A stretch of DNA of 64,000 nt from Desulforapulum autotrophicum (GCA_020723285.1 DYJE01000001.1:249509-313508); one strand, 5' to 3'; shown: positions 19,374-29,719, numbered from the stretch's first letter. Translations and numbers: made by a program. The notes: generated from the letters alone by a model not told the origin.

Positions 19374-20255
19374 ATGGAGAAATACTGCACCAATCACCCG
19401 TTCAGCGAAGCCCACTGGTACTGCAAAAAATGCCAGACTTCTTACTGTTTCCCCTGTGTTGAAAAAAAAGGATTCAAGTTCACGAAAGACGACAAGCACG
19501 TCCACATCTGCCCCACATGCAAGCGCATGGTGGAATGGACCGGCATCGGCCACGTCAGTGACAATGTGGTGATCGCGACAACCAAGGCCCTGTTCTTTCC
19601 CCTTTCTCCCTTTGCCCTCATCGTGGTGGTGACGCTGTACTGCGTGGGCATGCTCTTTTCCAATAACATGTACATCAACGAATGCCTGTTTGCGCTGATC
19701 TGGGCGGCCATCGGAAGTTACGCCATGACCGTTCTCGACCACACGATCCAGGGCCGGAACGTCACGCCGCCTTTTACCGCCGTGCCGGTCCCAGATCTGT
19801 TCAACCACGTGCTCAGCGTGTTCAAGCAGTCCATGATCTATCTGTTCACCGCCGTACTGTTCTTCGGCGCCATGAGCATCAACAATCCACCCCTTGCTTA
19901 CGCCATCCTGTTCATCGCCGCCCTGATTTTCCCCCTGGGCATCATGAAAAGCCTGGCGTCCGGTTCGTACCGATCGTTTTTCGATCTGTCCTCGTTCAAT
20001 AAAATATTCATGAAAACCGGCCTTGAATACCTGGTGATCATGATTCTTTTCGTCCCGGTCATCGCCATTTTTCACCTGATGACCGTCATACAGCCCGCCC
20101 TGGCCGTCTCCCTTGCGTGTTATCTGATGATCGCCATATACCGGCTGATGGGACAGATGATCCTCAAATGCCATGTGGAACTGAACTACCCTCTGAACTA
20201 CGAGAACTTCAAAGCCCGGTATTCCCTTGAAACCATGCACGGGTTCAAGGCTTGA
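19374..20255 (+). CDS. B-box-like zinc-binding polytopic membrane protein
   Basis: A 293-residue protein. The first 60 residues carry cysteines and histidines spaced like a B-box or rubredoxin-type zinc knuckle (CTNH, CKKC, CFPC, CPTC). Five or so hydrophobic helices follow between residues 65 and 275. AAGGAG lies 7-8 bases upstream of the ATG. A strong bidirectional terminator follows the stop. The layout (N-terminal zinc motif plus membrane bundle) is common among uncharacterised proteobacterial membrane proteins; no function can be assigned. Confidence 0.75.
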   Translation: MEKYCTNHPFSEAHWYCKKCQTSYCFPCVEKKGFKFTKDDKHVHICPTCKRMVEWTGIGHVSDNVVIATTKALFFPLSPFALIVVVTLYCVGMLFSNNMYINECLFALIWAAIGSYAMTVLDHTIQGRNVTPPFTAVPVPDLFNHVLSVFKQSMIYLFTAVLFFGAMSINNPPLAYAILFIAALIFPLGIMKSLASGSYRSFFDLSSFNKIFMKTGLEYLVIMILFVPVIAIFHLMTVIQPALAVSLACYLMIAIYRLMGQMILKCHVELNYPLNYENFKARYSLETMHGFKA

Positions 20256-20273
20256 CATTCTAACGCACAAACG

Positions 20274-20311
20274 AAAAAGACGTTGCCGGGCATTTCCTGC
20301 AACGTCTTTTT
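20274..20311. terminator. Bidirectional intrinsic terminator
   Basis: A perfect 13-base-pair stem, AAAAAGACGTTGC / GCAACGTCTTTTT, with a 12-base loop. It lies between two convergent genes and has A/T tracts on both sides, so it can serve both. Confidence 0.85.
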
Positions 20312-20332
20312 AATTGGATCAAACACCAGAGA

Positions 20333-21160
20333 TCAGGCGTTCAACAACTTGTAAAGTTCATCCAGATTGGGTGAAAGGATGATTTCCGTCCGCCTGTTTT
20401 TGGCCCGGCCTTCGTCGGTGGCGTTATCGGCCTTGGGCGAGAATTCCCCTCGTCCCGAGGGAATGAGTTTGGTCCGGTCAAGGTTGAATTCATCGGTCAG
20501 AATCCGAACGACTTCCGTGGCCCTGAACACGCTGAGATCCCAGTTATCCTTGAACACGGGGCTTTTGATGGGAACGTTGTCCGTATGGCCTTCCACCAGG
20601 ATATCGATGTCCGTCTGTTTGGCCAGAACCTCGGCCAGCTGTTTCAGGGCACCTTTGCCGTTTTCGTCGATTTTCGTGCTTCCGGACTGGAACATCAGTT
20701 TGTCCGACATGGCCACGTAAACCTTGCCGTTTTTCACTTCCACGGACAGCTGGCTGCTGTCATATTTCACCAGGGCACCTTTGATTTTATTCAAAAGCTT
20801 GCTGACCACCTCTTTCTGCTTGTCGATCAGCTCGTTCAGGTCCTTGATGGTTTTTTCACGTTCGCTGATCCGGGCGATCTTTTCTTTCAGCTCTTTGTCC
20901 AGCTTGGCCCTGGCCATGCCGGTGTCATCCAGAAGGGCTTTGGTTTCGGTCAGTTCGTTTCTGGCTTCCTTCACATCCTTTTCAAGTTCCGCACTTTTGG
21001 CTTCCGATTCGGACAACTGCTTTTTCAAATCGCTTTCCCGCTGTTCACAGGCCAGTCGTGTGGCATCCAGTTCTTTGTATTTCCCTTTGGAAACACAGGC
21101 CGACATCAGCACGCAGGAAAAAAAAGCCATCATTAAAAAAAGGTTCGCTTTTCGAATCAT
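20333..21160 (-). CDS. OmpA-family peptidoglycan-binding lipoprotein with coiled coil
   Basis: A 275-residue protein: signal with lipobox MSAC, a long coiled coil at about residues 30-130 (heptad-rich Glu/Lys/Leu), then a C-terminal OmpA domain from about 150 to 265 with the expected motifs VEGHTDNVPI and GRGEFSPKADNATDEGRAKNRRTEI. The Asp and Arg that bind diaminopimelate are both present. The ATG was chosen because AGGAG lies 6-7 bases upstream. It probably tethers the outer membrane to peptidoglycan, or acts as a MotB-like anchor; no motor gene adjoins it. Confidence 0.88.
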   Translation of the reverse strand: MIRKANLFLMMAFFSCVLMSACVSKGKYKELDATRLACEQRESDLKKQLSESEAKSAELEKDVKEARNELTETKALLDDTGMARAKLDKELKEKIARISEREKTIKDLNELIDKQKEVVSKLLNKIKGALVKYDSSQLSVEVKNGKVYVAMSDKLMFQSGSTKIDENGKGALKQLAEVLAKQTDIDILVEGHTDNVPIKSPVFKDNWDLSVFRATEVVRILTDEFNLDRTKLIPSGRGEFSPKADNATDEGRAKNRRTEIILSPNLDELYKLLNA

Positions 21161-21389
21161 CGTCATCTCCTTGAGCATGAATAGATTTTAAAAACTATGG
21201 ATAAAAACTGAGGAGACCGAAAGAACCATACGAACCATGTCAGGACGGGATGATTCCTTGGTCGTTTATGCTCTTAACACGGTGAACGTTGAAGGATCAA
21301 CCCCAAACTTGATCATGCGCTGCCTGGACGGGTGACACTTGTTTCAGTTTTTAGCAATCTCCCGACCCTTCTTCGAGAGGGTGCCTAAG

Positions 21390-21415
21390 GCTTGCCGTAA
21401 CATGTCACGGCAAGC
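21390..21415. terminator. Hairpin downstream of the rhodanese lipoprotein gene
   Basis: Perfect 9-bp stem GCTTGCCGT / ACGGCAAGC with an 8-base loop, 28 bases beyond the stop of the minus-strand rhodanese gene. There is no clear T-tract on either side, so it may be a Rho-type or processing signal. Confidence 0.35.
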
Positions 21416-21442
21416 CCTGGTGGTGTAAAGAATGATACCTAT

Positions 21443-22558
21443 TTATGGTTCAATATCTCTTCCAGAAGGTTTCTGGCAATAATCCGAAGGCCATGCCCCG
21501 TGTTTTGCGCCGTTAAGCCCTTCACTGCAATCGTCGGACAAATCGTATGTATAGGTTGTGCTCCATCCCTCCCATCCGTCTGAAAGGTTCCTGATATTTT
21601 GATAACCCATCACATAGGCATAGAAAAAAGCCGCTGAAGACCTGTATCCGCCACCGCAGTAAAAAATAATTTCTTTGTTGAACGTACTGGACGACGCTCC
21701 ATCGGCCACACCCAGGTTTTTCCACATGGCCAGGATGTCGCTCAAGGATTTAAACGTATTGTCCGCGTTGAAATACTGGTCATTTGAACCGCCGACCGGA
21801 TTGAACCATATCGCGTTCGGGATTCTTCCTTTTTCGATCAGATAATCGTAACCGGATGTGATTCCGTCATATTCATCTTTTTCCCTGACATCGGCCAGGA
21901 TGTAGTTGTCGGTATCGGTGTAGTGGGCGGCGACATAATCAATCGTGGCGATAAAACCCGGGTTAACCGGTCCTGTATACTCTGAGGTTGCAGCGGTCGG
22001 ATTGTTCACTGCCGTTTCACCGGCAAATCCGTCAGCCACCCATTTTTCATACCCCCCGTCCATGATTCTGACATCCTGAAGGCCCGCGTATTTCAATATC
22101 CACCAGAGACGCGCTGCAAACGAGGGATCGGCACTGTATACAATAACCGTTGTATCCTCTGTAATACCCATACTTTCCATGGCATCGAATATGTCCGAAT
22201 CCGGCAGGAGGAACCATCTGGGATCGCCATTTTCATAGATATCCGAATCCGAATGAATGGCACCCGGCACATGACCGGCATTGTATTTAGTCGCTCCGGC
22301 AACCGGACCCCAGGATGTTTCAAAGATGAGATACTTGTGTGTCCTGCCATAGGTGTAATCAACAGGGGCCGCGCTTGTACTGCCGGTTTCATGATATTTG
22401 ACGAGTTTGGCAACCCATGCGGGGGATACCAGGTTGTCGCCGATGCAATACACTTCGGGTGGCTTTACCGTTGATGATGAATCGCTGCACCCCGATAAAG
22501 CGGCAACCATGAAAACAAGTGCTAAAAAAGATCCTATCCATGACATCTTTTTTTTCAT
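21443..22558 (-). CDS. Rhodanese-domain lipoprotein (sulfurtransferase)
   Basis: A 371-residue predicted lipoprotein (lipobox LSGC) with two rhodanese domains, about residues 50-190 and 210-350. The C-terminal domain has an active-site loop with the catalytic cysteine, CGGGYRS; the N-terminal domain lacks a matching cysteine, as is usual in tandem rhodaneses. It should act on thiosulfate or persulfide sulfur in the periplasm. GGAG lies about 9 bases before the chosen ATG. It is divergent from the GT-C glycosyltransferase gene. Loop length and the G-G-Y content favour a sulfurtransferase over a CDC25-like enzyme. Confidence 0.85.
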   Translation of the reverse strand: MKKKMSWIGSFLALVFMVAALSGCSDSSSTVKPPEVYCIGDNLVSPAWVAKLVKYHETGSTSAAPVDYTYGRTHKYLIFETSWGPVAGATKYNAGHVPGAIHSDSDIYENGDPRWFLLPDSDIFDAMESMGITEDTTVIVYSADPSFAARLWWILKYAGLQDVRIMDGGYEKWVADGFAGETAVNNPTAATSEYTGPVNPGFIATIDYVAAHYTDTDNYILADVREKDEYDGITSGYDYLIEKGRIPNAIWFNPVGGSNDQYFNADNTFKSLSDILAMWKNLGVADGASSSTFNKEIIFYCGGGYRSSAAFFYAYVMGYQNIRNLSDGWEGWSTTYTYDLSDDCSEGLNGAKHGAWPSDYCQKPSGRDIEP

Positions 22559-22712
22559 AAAAAAATTCTCCAATGGTGTAATGTTTCAAATTAAAAAAAC
22601 GGCCATGGGCTTCCCTGCTGACAAGGAAGCCACGACAAACGAGAAAGACGACCTGGCCCCTCCAAGTCGCTTTCATATCCATCATCACATCAATAACCAG
22701 ACGGAAACGGGC

Positions 22713-24035
22713 ATGAACAACCGGACACTGTCATGGGGGATACCCCCGATCATCCTGTCGATCTATTTTCTGCTCTCACGGGCGGGGGATATCGGTTTTC
22801 AGATTCCCCTTGTCCTTATGATCGCCGCCGTTCTCACGGTGATTCTGAGTTTGGTTTTATACTTTGAAAAACCGCTTCCCCGATGGTCACGGGCCACCGT
22901 TCTTCTGACGGCTCTGGTCATTCGGCTTTTTTTTGTGGGGTCTTCCCCCACCCTTTCCGACGACATGTACCGATACGTGGTGGACGGTCGGCAAATTCTG
23001 TCAGGTCATAACCCCTACGCTCTGGCTCCGTCAGATATCCAAACCGCTGATCCGGCCGTTCAGCGGGTCCTTGGCCATGTGAATCATCCGGATCTCGTCA
23101 CCATTTACCCGCCTGCGGCCCAGATCGTTTTTGCCCTTGCGGCGGTCCCGGGAAACGTCGTCCTGTTCAAAGCGGTTCTTGTTCTTTTCGATCTTGGGGT
23201 GTGCGCCCTCATCATGCTGATCCTGGACCGCATGAAAACCAACAGGGACCGGGCCGTGCTTTACGCCTGGCATCCCTTGAGCGTTCTTGAAACCGCCTCA
23301 TCGGGCCACATTGACACAGCGGCCCTTTTCTTCCTGTTTCTTGCGGTTTTTTTTATCCACAGAACATCGGTTATGCGAAATGCCACATCAGGCTCCATGC
23401 TGGCACTGTCCGGCCTGGTCAAACTCTTTCCCTTTGCCCTTGTCCCGGCATTTTTTCTCGTCCATGAGCGAAACCGGCGCGTTATCCCAGGGTTTTCATT
23501 CACGTTCACGACATTCTGCCTTTGCCTGGCCTTCATGCCGAACCTGATGAACGGCATTGAAACCCTCGGCCTTTACGTCAGAGAATGGGAATTCTCGGGT
23601 TTCCTGTTCCGGCTTTCAGGTCTTGCGGGGTTGCCCCAGCCCCTGATCCGACCGGGTCTTGCTCTGGCATTTGTCCTATTCGTCATGCATGACGCTGTCA
23701 AAAACAAACGGTCCTTTTGCTCCGAACCGGATCATGCCGTGACCCGTCATGCTTACATCACAGCCTTCGCGTACCTGATGCTCACACCGACCCTCCATCC
23801 CTGGTACGCCCTGTACCTCGTGGCGTTTCTTCCGTTCCATCCCGGTGTTTCAGGGCTCTGTCTCAGCTGGGCCGTGTTTCTCACCTATTATGTGCTGATC
23901 GGCTTCAAAACCGTCGGAGTCTGGCAGGAATCGGGCATCATGGCGTTCATGGTGTTCGCCACTCCGGTTTCCGCCTGGGTCGTCCGCAAGATCACCCTGA
24001 GTATCAGTCCGCTATCAATACATGCAGATCACTGA
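22713..24035 (+). CDS. GT-C type polyprenyl-linked glycosyltransferase (GT87/DUF2029-like)
   Basis: A 440-residue polytopic membrane protein with around ten hydrophobic helices. The first loop holds an acidic pair typical of GT-C enzymes (SPTLSDDMYRYVVDG), and later loops have HPDLVTIYPPAAQ and the conserved WHPL, the pattern of mannosyltransferase-like GT87 proteins. These transfer a sugar from a polyprenyl phosphate donor to an extracytoplasmic acceptor. The in-frame region upstream (22398-22712) overlaps the divergent rhodanese gene and was excluded. The 3' end overlaps the convergent barrel gene by 21 bases. Acceptor unknown; a GT2 gene lies 1 kb downstream. Confidence 0.75.
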   Translation: MNNRTLSWGIPPIILSIYFLLSRAGDIGFQIPLVLMIAAVLTVILSLVLYFEKPLPRWSRATVLLTALVIRLFFVGSSPTLSDDMYRYVVDGRQILSGHNPYALAPSDIQTADPAVQRVLGHVNHPDLVTIYPPAAQIVFALAAVPGNVVLFKAVLVLFDLGVCALIMLILDRMKTNRDRAVLYAWHPLSVLETASSGHIDTAALFFLFLAVFFIHRTSVMRNATSGSMLALSGLVKLFPFALVPAFFLVHERNRRVIPGFSFTFTTFCLCLAFMPNLMNGIETLGLYVREWEFSGFLFRLSGLAGLPQPLIRPGLALAFVLFVMHDAVKNKRSFCSEPDHAVTRHAYITAFAYLMLTPTLHPWYALYLVAFLPFHPGVSGLCLSWAVFLTYYVLIGFKTVGVWQESGIMAFMVFATPVSAWVVRKITLSISPLSIHADH

Positions 24036-24863
24036 AGCCGAATAGGTGTTTCCCTTGGACACGTTTTCACCTTCGACTTCCCGGATCGTTTCGATTTCAA
24101 TGCCTAAGATGTCGGTGACACGGCATCCCAGGGTCATGGACAGTTTCACCAGGTCAAAATCCGCCGACAGATTGGGGTTGGCGGTGTTCGTTACTTTGTC
24201 CGCGTTATCCATGCCCAGAATCGTTTCCACCTTGAAACGGGCGTAACCTTTTTTCAGAAAATCCATGCCGAATTCCCCGAGAAAACGCATTTCATCCGCC
24301 GGTTCCCTGTCGCGCAGCCTGTAAGCCCCTTCCACATTGACATAACCCGGAATGACCGGATAAAGCGAACGTCCGGCCATCAGCCGGATTTCATAATCGT
24401 ACTGGGCATTACCCGGCAACAGGACTTCATCGTCATCGTAGGCTTCGGGGACTTTCACCAGGGCCTGAACACTTACCACACCCAGCCGGTTGTTCATCAG
24501 GCGGTATTTCACAGCCAGGTCCATATCCGAAAACCCGTCAAATTTCTGGGTCACATGGTCGTTTTTTTTCTCAAGAGACTTGTATGAACCGGAGTAAACA
24601 AGACCCACCGTGTCTGTCAGTCCATATTCCGCGTAAATACCCAGATTCCTGTCCTTAAAACTTCCGTTGTCTGAAAAATCTTTCTCTTTCCCTTCACCGT
24701 CGAATTGTTCATCACTTTCATAGGCATTGACGGACAGTTTGACATAGGCCTTTCCTTTGGGCATGGTCCAGGCCCCGGCAAAACAGGAAGTACCAATCAC
24801 CTGTACTGATGCGAAAGCCAGGAATGACAGAACTGCGATTGGTGAAATATTTAATGATTTCAA
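24015..24863 (-). CDS. Outer-membrane beta-barrel protein
   Basis: A 282-residue protein with an N-terminal signal ending at SCFAG, followed by alternating beta strands with aromatic girdles and a C-terminal aromatic residue (Tyr) as in barrel-assembly signals. It begins with TTG, supported by GGGGGG 7 bases upstream. No specific porin family was recognised. It overlaps the 3' end of the GT-C gene tail to tail by 21 bases. Confidence 0.65.
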   Translation of the reverse strand: MKSLNISPIAVLSFLAFASVQVIGTSCFAGAWTMPKGKAYVKLSVNAYESDEQFDGEGKEKDFSDNGSFKDRNLGIYAEYGLTDTVGLVYSGSYKSLEKKNDHVTQKFDGFSDMDLAVKYRLMNNRLGVVSVQALVKVPEAYDDDEVLLPGNAQYDYEIRLMAGRSLYPVIPGYVNVEGAYRLRDREPADEMRFLGEFGMDFLKKGYARFKVETILGMDNADKVTNTANPNLSADFDLVKLSMTLGCRVTDILGIEIETIREVEGENVSKGNTYSASVICMY

Positions 24864-25109
24864 TAAAAATCCCCCCTTGTTTGAATGATTGAAACCCGTT
24901 TATAAAAAAAGAGGTGCGCAAAGATCAAATTGATTGTTCTGATACAGAAGATGCGGGTTATCGAAACAAAAAATAATGAAAATAATAATAGTTATGCGGG
25001 CCATTTTCCTCTGTTCAGAAAAAGGGAAACATACTATGAACGACAAAACCAATGACTACAACAAGGGAATGATTCACGAAGAAGCCCATGAAACCCGATA
25101 GTAAAACCC

Positions 25110-26588
25110 ATGAAACCTGAATCATTGACCTTGTTTTTAGCCTTTCTTCATTTTTTCTCCCTGGGCTGCCTTGCGTTATACGGAATTCACCGGATCCTCT
25201 TCATTTTCAAATGGATACGTCTTGAAAAAACCGACTCGTCAAACCAGATCGAACCTCTACCCTCCCCCCTGCCTTTTGTCACGGTCCAGCTCCCCTTGTA
25301 CAACGAACGATATGTGGCAGGTCGTCTCATGGATGCCGCCGCAAATCTGGAATGGCCGAAAAACAGGATTGAAATCCAGGTTCTGGATGATTCCGATGAT
25401 GACACACGGCTGATGGTGCATGAAAAAGCGGGGCGTCTCAAAAAAAGGGGGGTGAACATCCGGGTTTTCAACCGGATTGACCGAACGGGATTCAAGGCCG
25501 GAGCCCTTACGGAAGGACTGAGACATGCAAAAGGTGAGTTTATCGCCATCTTCGACGCGGATTTTATCCCAGGGCCTGATTTTCTGATGAAAACCATGGG
25601 ATCGTTCAGCGACCCCCAGACCGGAATGGTTCAGGCGCGTTGGACGTTCCTTAATGAAGGTAATTCGTGGCTGACCGGTGTCCAGGCCATTCTTATCGGT
25701 CATCATTTCGACATTGAGCACCGGGTGAGACACGCCATGGGATGCTGGTTCAATTTCAACGGAACAGCCGGAATATTCAGGAAAAGCTGCATTCTTTCAT
25801 CGGGTTCCTGGCAGAGCGACACCGTCACAGAAGATCTTGATCTGAGTTACAGAGCCCAGATCAACCACTGGAAATTCGTATACAACCCAGACGTTTCCGT
25901 ACCCTCTGAACTTCCGGCCACCATGGGGGCCTTTCTTCGTCAGCAGCAGCGCTGGGCCGCAGGCTCGACACAGACCGCCGTCAAACTCGTTCCTTCAATT
26001 ATCAGAAGCCCCTACAGCTTAGCCGTCAAACGGGAAGCGTTGTTCCACCTTCTTTCTAACCTCTGCTGGATCATGGCGTTCATATACATCCTGACCCTTT
26101 ATCCCGCATTGCGTTTCCGGATTGGCATTGGTCCCCACCAGATCATCCTCTGCGATCTGCCGTTGTTCATGGCATCCTGCGGTGCCGTTCTTTTTTACTT
26201 CTTCGTATACACCTGGAAAAACAAGACCCACAAACTAAAATGTCTGCCCCTTGTTCCCCTTCTGTGTATCGGCCTCACCCCGTCCATCGCCGTGCATATC
26301 CTCATCCACGGCTTCCGAAAAGGAGGTACGTTTCATCGGACCCCCAAGTTTGGATTTTTGAAAGAGACGATTTCCATCGACCGACATAAAACCTACCGTT
26401 GGACCCATCCTCTCCCCTGCCTCATCAACCTGGGTTTCATCGTTTACACTCTGTTTCCCGTCATTTTCGCCTGGCAGAGAAAGACATGGCCGGCCCTTCC
26501 TTTCCTGATGATTTTCCCGTTGAGTTTTTTCCTTGTGATCATGCATGATATCGGACTCACCTCGAAATGCCCCAAAAAAAACGAATGA
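25110..26588 (+). CDS. Processive-type GT2 glycosyltransferase
   Basis: A 492-residue membrane-bound family 2 glycosyltransferase. An N-terminal helix is followed by the catalytic domain with VTVQLPLYNE, the first Asp in VLDDSDDD, the D-x-D equivalent FDADFIPG, TEDLDLSYR and the Q-x-x-R-W motif as QQQRWAAGS near residue 275. At least four C-terminal helices follow. All motifs of cellulose synthase or ceramide glucosyltransferase-like enzymes are present, so it should be active in polysaccharide or glycolipid synthesis. No ribosome site is obvious before the ATG. No PilZ or cyclic-di-GMP domain is seen. Confidence 0.85.
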   Translation: MKPESLTLFLAFLHFFSLGCLALYGIHRILFIFKWIRLEKTDSSNQIEPLPSPLPFVTVQLPLYNERYVAGRLMDAAANLEWPKNRIEIQVLDDSDDDTRLMVHEKAGRLKKRGVNIRVFNRIDRTGFKAGALTEGLRHAKGEFIAIFDADFIPGPDFLMKTMGSFSDPQTGMVQARWTFLNEGNSWLTGVQAILIGHHFDIEHRVRHAMGCWFNFNGTAGIFRKSCILSSGSWQSDTVTEDLDLSYRAQINHWKFVYNPDVSVPSELPATMGAFLRQQQRWAAGSTQTAVKLVPSIIRSPYSLAVKREALFHLLSNLCWIMAFIYILTLYPALRFRIGIGPHQIILCDLPLFMASCGAVLFYFFVYTWKNKTHKLKCLPLVPLLCIGLTPSIAVHILIHGFRKGGTFHRTPKFGFLKETISIDRHKTYRWTHPLPCLINLGFIVYTLFPVIFAWQRKTWPALPFLMIFPLSFFLVIMHDIGLTSKCPKKNE

Positions 26589-26636
26589 CCGGCCATTCCG
26601 GATTCGATATTCCAGCTTCTGACAGGGCCGGTCATT
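26584..26636 (+). terminator. Terminator-like hairpin after the GT2 gene
   Basis: Stem AATGACCGGCC / GGCCGGTCATT (11 bp, perfect) with a 31-base loop, starting at the stop codon. The following T-tract is weak. Confidence 0.4.
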
Positions 26637-26668
26637 TATGGATCGAACAATATTCGATTTCGTCGGTT

Positions 26669-26694
26669 TAGAAAAATCTGCCTGTTGACGATAA
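26669..26694 (+). promoter_or_regulatory. Possible sigma-28 (FliA) promoter of the chemoreceptor gene
   Basis: TAGA, 14 bases, then GACGATAA, against the consensus TAAA-N15-GCCGATAA. The -10 part matches at seven of eight positions. Transcription would start about 40 bases before the chemoreceptor ATG. Chemoreceptor genes are commonly FliA-dependent, which agrees; spacing is one base short. Confidence 0.4.
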
Positions 26695-26741
26695 ATGTTT
26701 CAATATGAATCCTGACCATCGCGACCCCATGGAGAATTACC

Positions 26742-28448
26742 ATGTTTTTGAACCCTTTGAATCTGAACAATATCAAAATTTCGAAAAGGATAACCCTCGT
26801 CCTTGTGCTTCTGTGGTTGATCGGTGCCTCGCTGCTGATGACACTGACCTACAGGAACGAAAAAGAACAGCTCATGGACAACATTCGAACACGGGTTCGT
26901 GATTACGTGGCCCTTGGAGTGTTGAGCCTTTCAGCACAGGATCATGCCACCATTCGGGGTGCCGATGATGAAAACTCCGAAGCATACGTGAAACTTGTCT
27001 CTGAACTTCGTCATATCAGAAACAGCTGTACTGGACTGCGCTATGTATACACCATGAGAAAAAACGAAGAGGGGAAAGAGATCTTTGTCGCCGATGCCGA
27101 AGAAGACGACAATGAAAGGTCCCGGCCCGGTGACGTTTACGAAGACACCAGCCCTGCACTCCTGAAAGCCCTTAACGGAATGGAAACCCCGGTGGTGGAA
27201 AAGGAATTTTTCTCTGATCGTTGGGGGACTTTTCTGAGCGCCTATGCTCCGATCAGGACGGCTGACGGGACTTTCGACGGAATTCTCTGTGTTGACATCA
27301 CCCTTGAAAGCGTCCAGATCATGTTGAAAAATCTGATCGTGAGAATGATGGTGTTCCTTGCCGTCAGTACGGTGCTGGTCATTCCCCTGGCCATGTTTCT
27401 TTCACGAAGTATCGTCAGCGCCATCAACGATTGTGTAAGGTTCACAGGCTTACTGGCCCAAGGTGATTTTTCAAAGGATGTCCCTGAAATATTCCGCCAA
27501 CGCGGAGATGAAATCGGCGAGTTGGCCCGGGCGTACCACACCATGGTCAGTCATGTCAGAACTCTGCTGCAAAATATCACGAAAGGCGTTGAAACCGTCG
27601 CGTCATCCGCTTCGAAACTGTCAAACGTCAACGCCCACACTGCCGCGAGTCTGAATGATTTGTCCGCAAGAACATCCGCCATGGCATCCGCCGCTGAAGA
27701 TTCCAGCCGAAACGCCATTTCCGTAGCTCACAGCATGGAGGAGACCACACGTAATATGGGTGTTGTCAGCGATGCGGTGGAGGAACTCAGCGCCACCATG
27801 GTTGACATCGCCGCCAATTCCGTCAAAGCCCGGACGATCACCGGAACCACCCAGATCCAGGCCGCATCGGTATCCGAACTGATGCAGAAACTCGGTGACG
27901 CTGCACGGGAAATCAGTCAGGTTACGGAAACCATCACGGACATTTCGTCACAGACCGATCTCCTTGCCCTCAACGCCACCATCGAAGCTGCAAGGGCCGG
28001 TGAAAGCGGCAAGGGTTTCGCCGTTGTGGCCAATGAGATCAAGGAACTCGCCAAACAGACCTCAAACGCCACGGTGGACATCAAAGCCAGAATTGCCGGG
28101 GTTCAGCAACTCAGCACCTCAGCCATCACCGATATCGCAAAGATCACCGGTGTCATCGGAGACGTGGGGGAGCTTGTGAATCAGATCACTTTCGCCATCG
28201 AAGAACAGGCTCAGGTGATGAAAAGCATTGCCGGAAACATCTCCCAAAGCACAGCAGGCGTCATGGAAGCCAGCGCAAAAGTCAATCAGAGTGCTTCGGC
28301 GTCACGGTCCATGGCCGGAGATATCGCCGGTGTGGACGAATCCGCCGCCGGTCTCAAGTCGGACGGAGAGCTCGTTCGCTCCAGCGCCATGGAACTTTCC
28401 GGTCTTGTTCTGAAAATCAGAGAGATGACCGGGCATTTTACCGTGTAA
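26742..28448 (+). CDS. Methyl-accepting chemotaxis protein
   Basis: A 568-residue transmembrane chemoreceptor. Membrane helix 1 lies at about 16-38, a periplasmic ligand domain of roughly 150 residues follows, helix 2 is at about 195-222, then HAMP and the cytoplasmic signalling domain. The hairpin tip is the standard [24 protein letters not shown]-type sequence, with methylation helices on either side. There is no C-terminal pentapeptide for CheR/CheB. The ligand domain has the single-Cache-like motif [20 protein letters not shown], suggesting a small organic ligand. GGAG lies 7 bases before the ATG. It overlaps the convergent peptidase gene by 11 bases. Confidence 0.92.
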   Translation: MFLNPLNLNNIKISKRITLVLVLLWLIGASLLMTLTYRNEKEQLMDNIRTRVRDYVALGVLSLSAQDHATIRGADDENSEAYVKLVSELRHIRNSCTGLRYVYTMRKNEEGKEIFVADAEEDDNERSRPGDVYEDTSPALLKALNGMETPVVEKEFFSDRWGTFLSAYAPIRTADGTFDGILCVDITLESVQIMLKNLIVRMMVFLAVSTVLVIPLAMFLSRSIVSAINDCVRFTGLLAQGDFSKDVPEIFRQRGDEIGELARAYHTMVSHVRTLLQNITKGVETVASSASKLSNVNAHTAASLNDLSARTSAMASAAEDSSRNAISVAHSMEETTRNMGVVSDAVEELSATMVDIAANSVKARTITGTTQIQAASVSELMQKLGDAAREISQVTETITDISSQTDLLALNATIEAARAGESGKGFAVVANEIKELAKQTSNATVDIKARIAGVQQLSTSAITDIAKITGVIGDVGELVNQITFAIEEQAQVMKSIAGNISQSTAGVMEASAKVNQSASASRSMAGDIAGVDESAAGLKSDGELVRSSAMELSGLVLKIREMTGHFTV

Positions 28449-29556
28449 CGCACAGAAGCCTTTTTGACAGTTCCGATAAAACGCCCCATCCCTTTTCAAT
28501 GGAATCCATAACCACGAATTCCTCGGATGTGTGAAACCGTCCGCAGGTGCAAAGCCCCATGCAGATCGACGGCCATCCCGAGGCCAGGGTGGCGTTGATG
28601 TTTGTGCTCCGGACTCGTTCGGTTGTTTTTTCGCCGATGCTCCTAAGAACATCCCTGACCAGAGGTTCAATCCGCTCAGGGTTTACCGGCAGGGCCGCAG
28701 GTCTCCGTCCTGTGATGGTGCAGCAAAGCGCAACGTCGTTCATTTTATCCATGTTCACACGGATGTTCTCGATCTCAGACTCAAGGATGGCAAGAGGTTC
28801 CGGAGAAACGGCCCTGAATTCAAAAGTGGCTTTGGCGTTTCCGGCAATGGAATTGATACCCTCCCCTCCGTGAACCGAACCAATATTAAAGGACAGGGAT
28901 CCGGGATGCTTCGCTGACTGTTCTTCGAAAACACGGGATACGGAAGCAAGAAAATGCATCATCACATCGATGGCCCCCGGTGTTCCGTAATCGTCCCAGC
29001 TGTGGCCTCCGGGACATCGCACGGTCAGTTCATACCGGCTGGACCCCAGACCGCTGATGGAATACGTGTCGAACCCCAGATCGAAGCAAAGGAACAGGTA
29101 AGGAGAACCGCCGAAATCATCGATAAACTGTTTCACCCCGTTGAGATTTCCATGCCCTTCCTCACCCGTGGAAAAAAGGATGGTCAACGGGCGTTTCAGC
29201 GCATGAACATGGTCCTTCTGAATCACCGCCGCAAACAAGGCCAGAAGGGTCACGGCCGTGAGGTTGTCCGCCAGTCCCAGCCCCTTCATCCGGCCATGTT
29301 CATAAACCACGGTGTCTGTAAAGCCCTCCTGAACCACATCCATGTGGGCGTCGAAAACCACCGTTTCTTCAACCGGCCCTTTTCCCAGTTTCACCAGAAG
29401 ATTTCCGGCCCGGTCCGTCTCACACGGCACACCCGAATCATGAAAAAAATCTTCAAGCACTTCACGGCGGGGGCCCTCGCCAAGACTCGGCCCCTTGACC
29501 TTCGCCAGTTTTCCAATCAACGCCAGAAAATCCTGTCTGCTCCAAGATCCGATCAT
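28438..29556 (-). CDS. M20-family metallopeptidase
   Basis: A 372-residue M20/M25/M40-type enzyme (peptidase T, carboxypeptidase G2 or acetylornithine deacetylase relatives). Metal-binding motifs are visible: DAHMDVV near residue 80, the Asp in [11 protein letters not shown], and the catalytic/metal pair EEG in STGEEGHGN. The dimerisation domain lies mid-protein. It probably hydrolyses a small peptide or an N-acyl amino acid in the cytoplasm, since no signal peptide is seen. The ATG at 29556 was chosen because AAGGAG precedes it by 9 bases. Confidence 0.82.
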   Translation of the reverse strand: MIGSWSRQDFLALIGKLAKVKGPSLGEGPRREVLEDFFHDSGVPCETDRAGNLLVKLGKGPVEETVVFDAHMDVVQEGFTDTVVYEHGRMKGLGLADNLTAVTLLALFAAVIQKDHVHALKRPLTILFSTGEEGHGNLNGVKQFIDDFGGSPYLFLCFDLGFDTYSISGLGSSRYELTVRCPGGHSWDDYGTPGAIDVMMHFLASVSRVFEEQSAKHPGSLSFNIGSVHGGEGINSIAGNAKATFEFRAVSPEPLAILESEIENIRVNMDKMNDVALCCTITGRRPAALPVNPERIEPLVRDVLRSIGEKTTERVRSTNINATLASGWPSICMGLCTCGRFHTSEEFVVMDSIEKGWGVLSELSKRLLCVTR

Positions 29557-29685
29557 ATGCCCATTCTCCTTTAAATAACAATGCAACCTCATCAGCTATA
29601 ATCCATAGCAGAAAACATCACAAGACACGACCCGTACAGAAAGCGTGGAAGACAAACGATTCAAGATAGAATACTATAATTTTAT

Positions 29686-29716
29686 TTGACATCGTGAATT
29701 TTATTCTTAATTTAAT
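29686..29716 (+). promoter_or_regulatory. Sigma-70-like promoter of a possible non-coding RNA
   Basis: A perfect -35 TTGACA at 29686-29691 in an A/T-rich setting. The -10 is less certain: TAATTT with a 16-base spacer, or TTTAAT with a 19-base spacer. Confidence 0.4.
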
Positions 29717-29719
29717 ATC

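Noticed and set aside
22398-22712. N-terminal extension of the GT-C gene
   Set aside because: It would overlap the start and signal peptide of the divergent rhodanese lipoprotein and has no ribosome site; the conserved domain begins after 22713.
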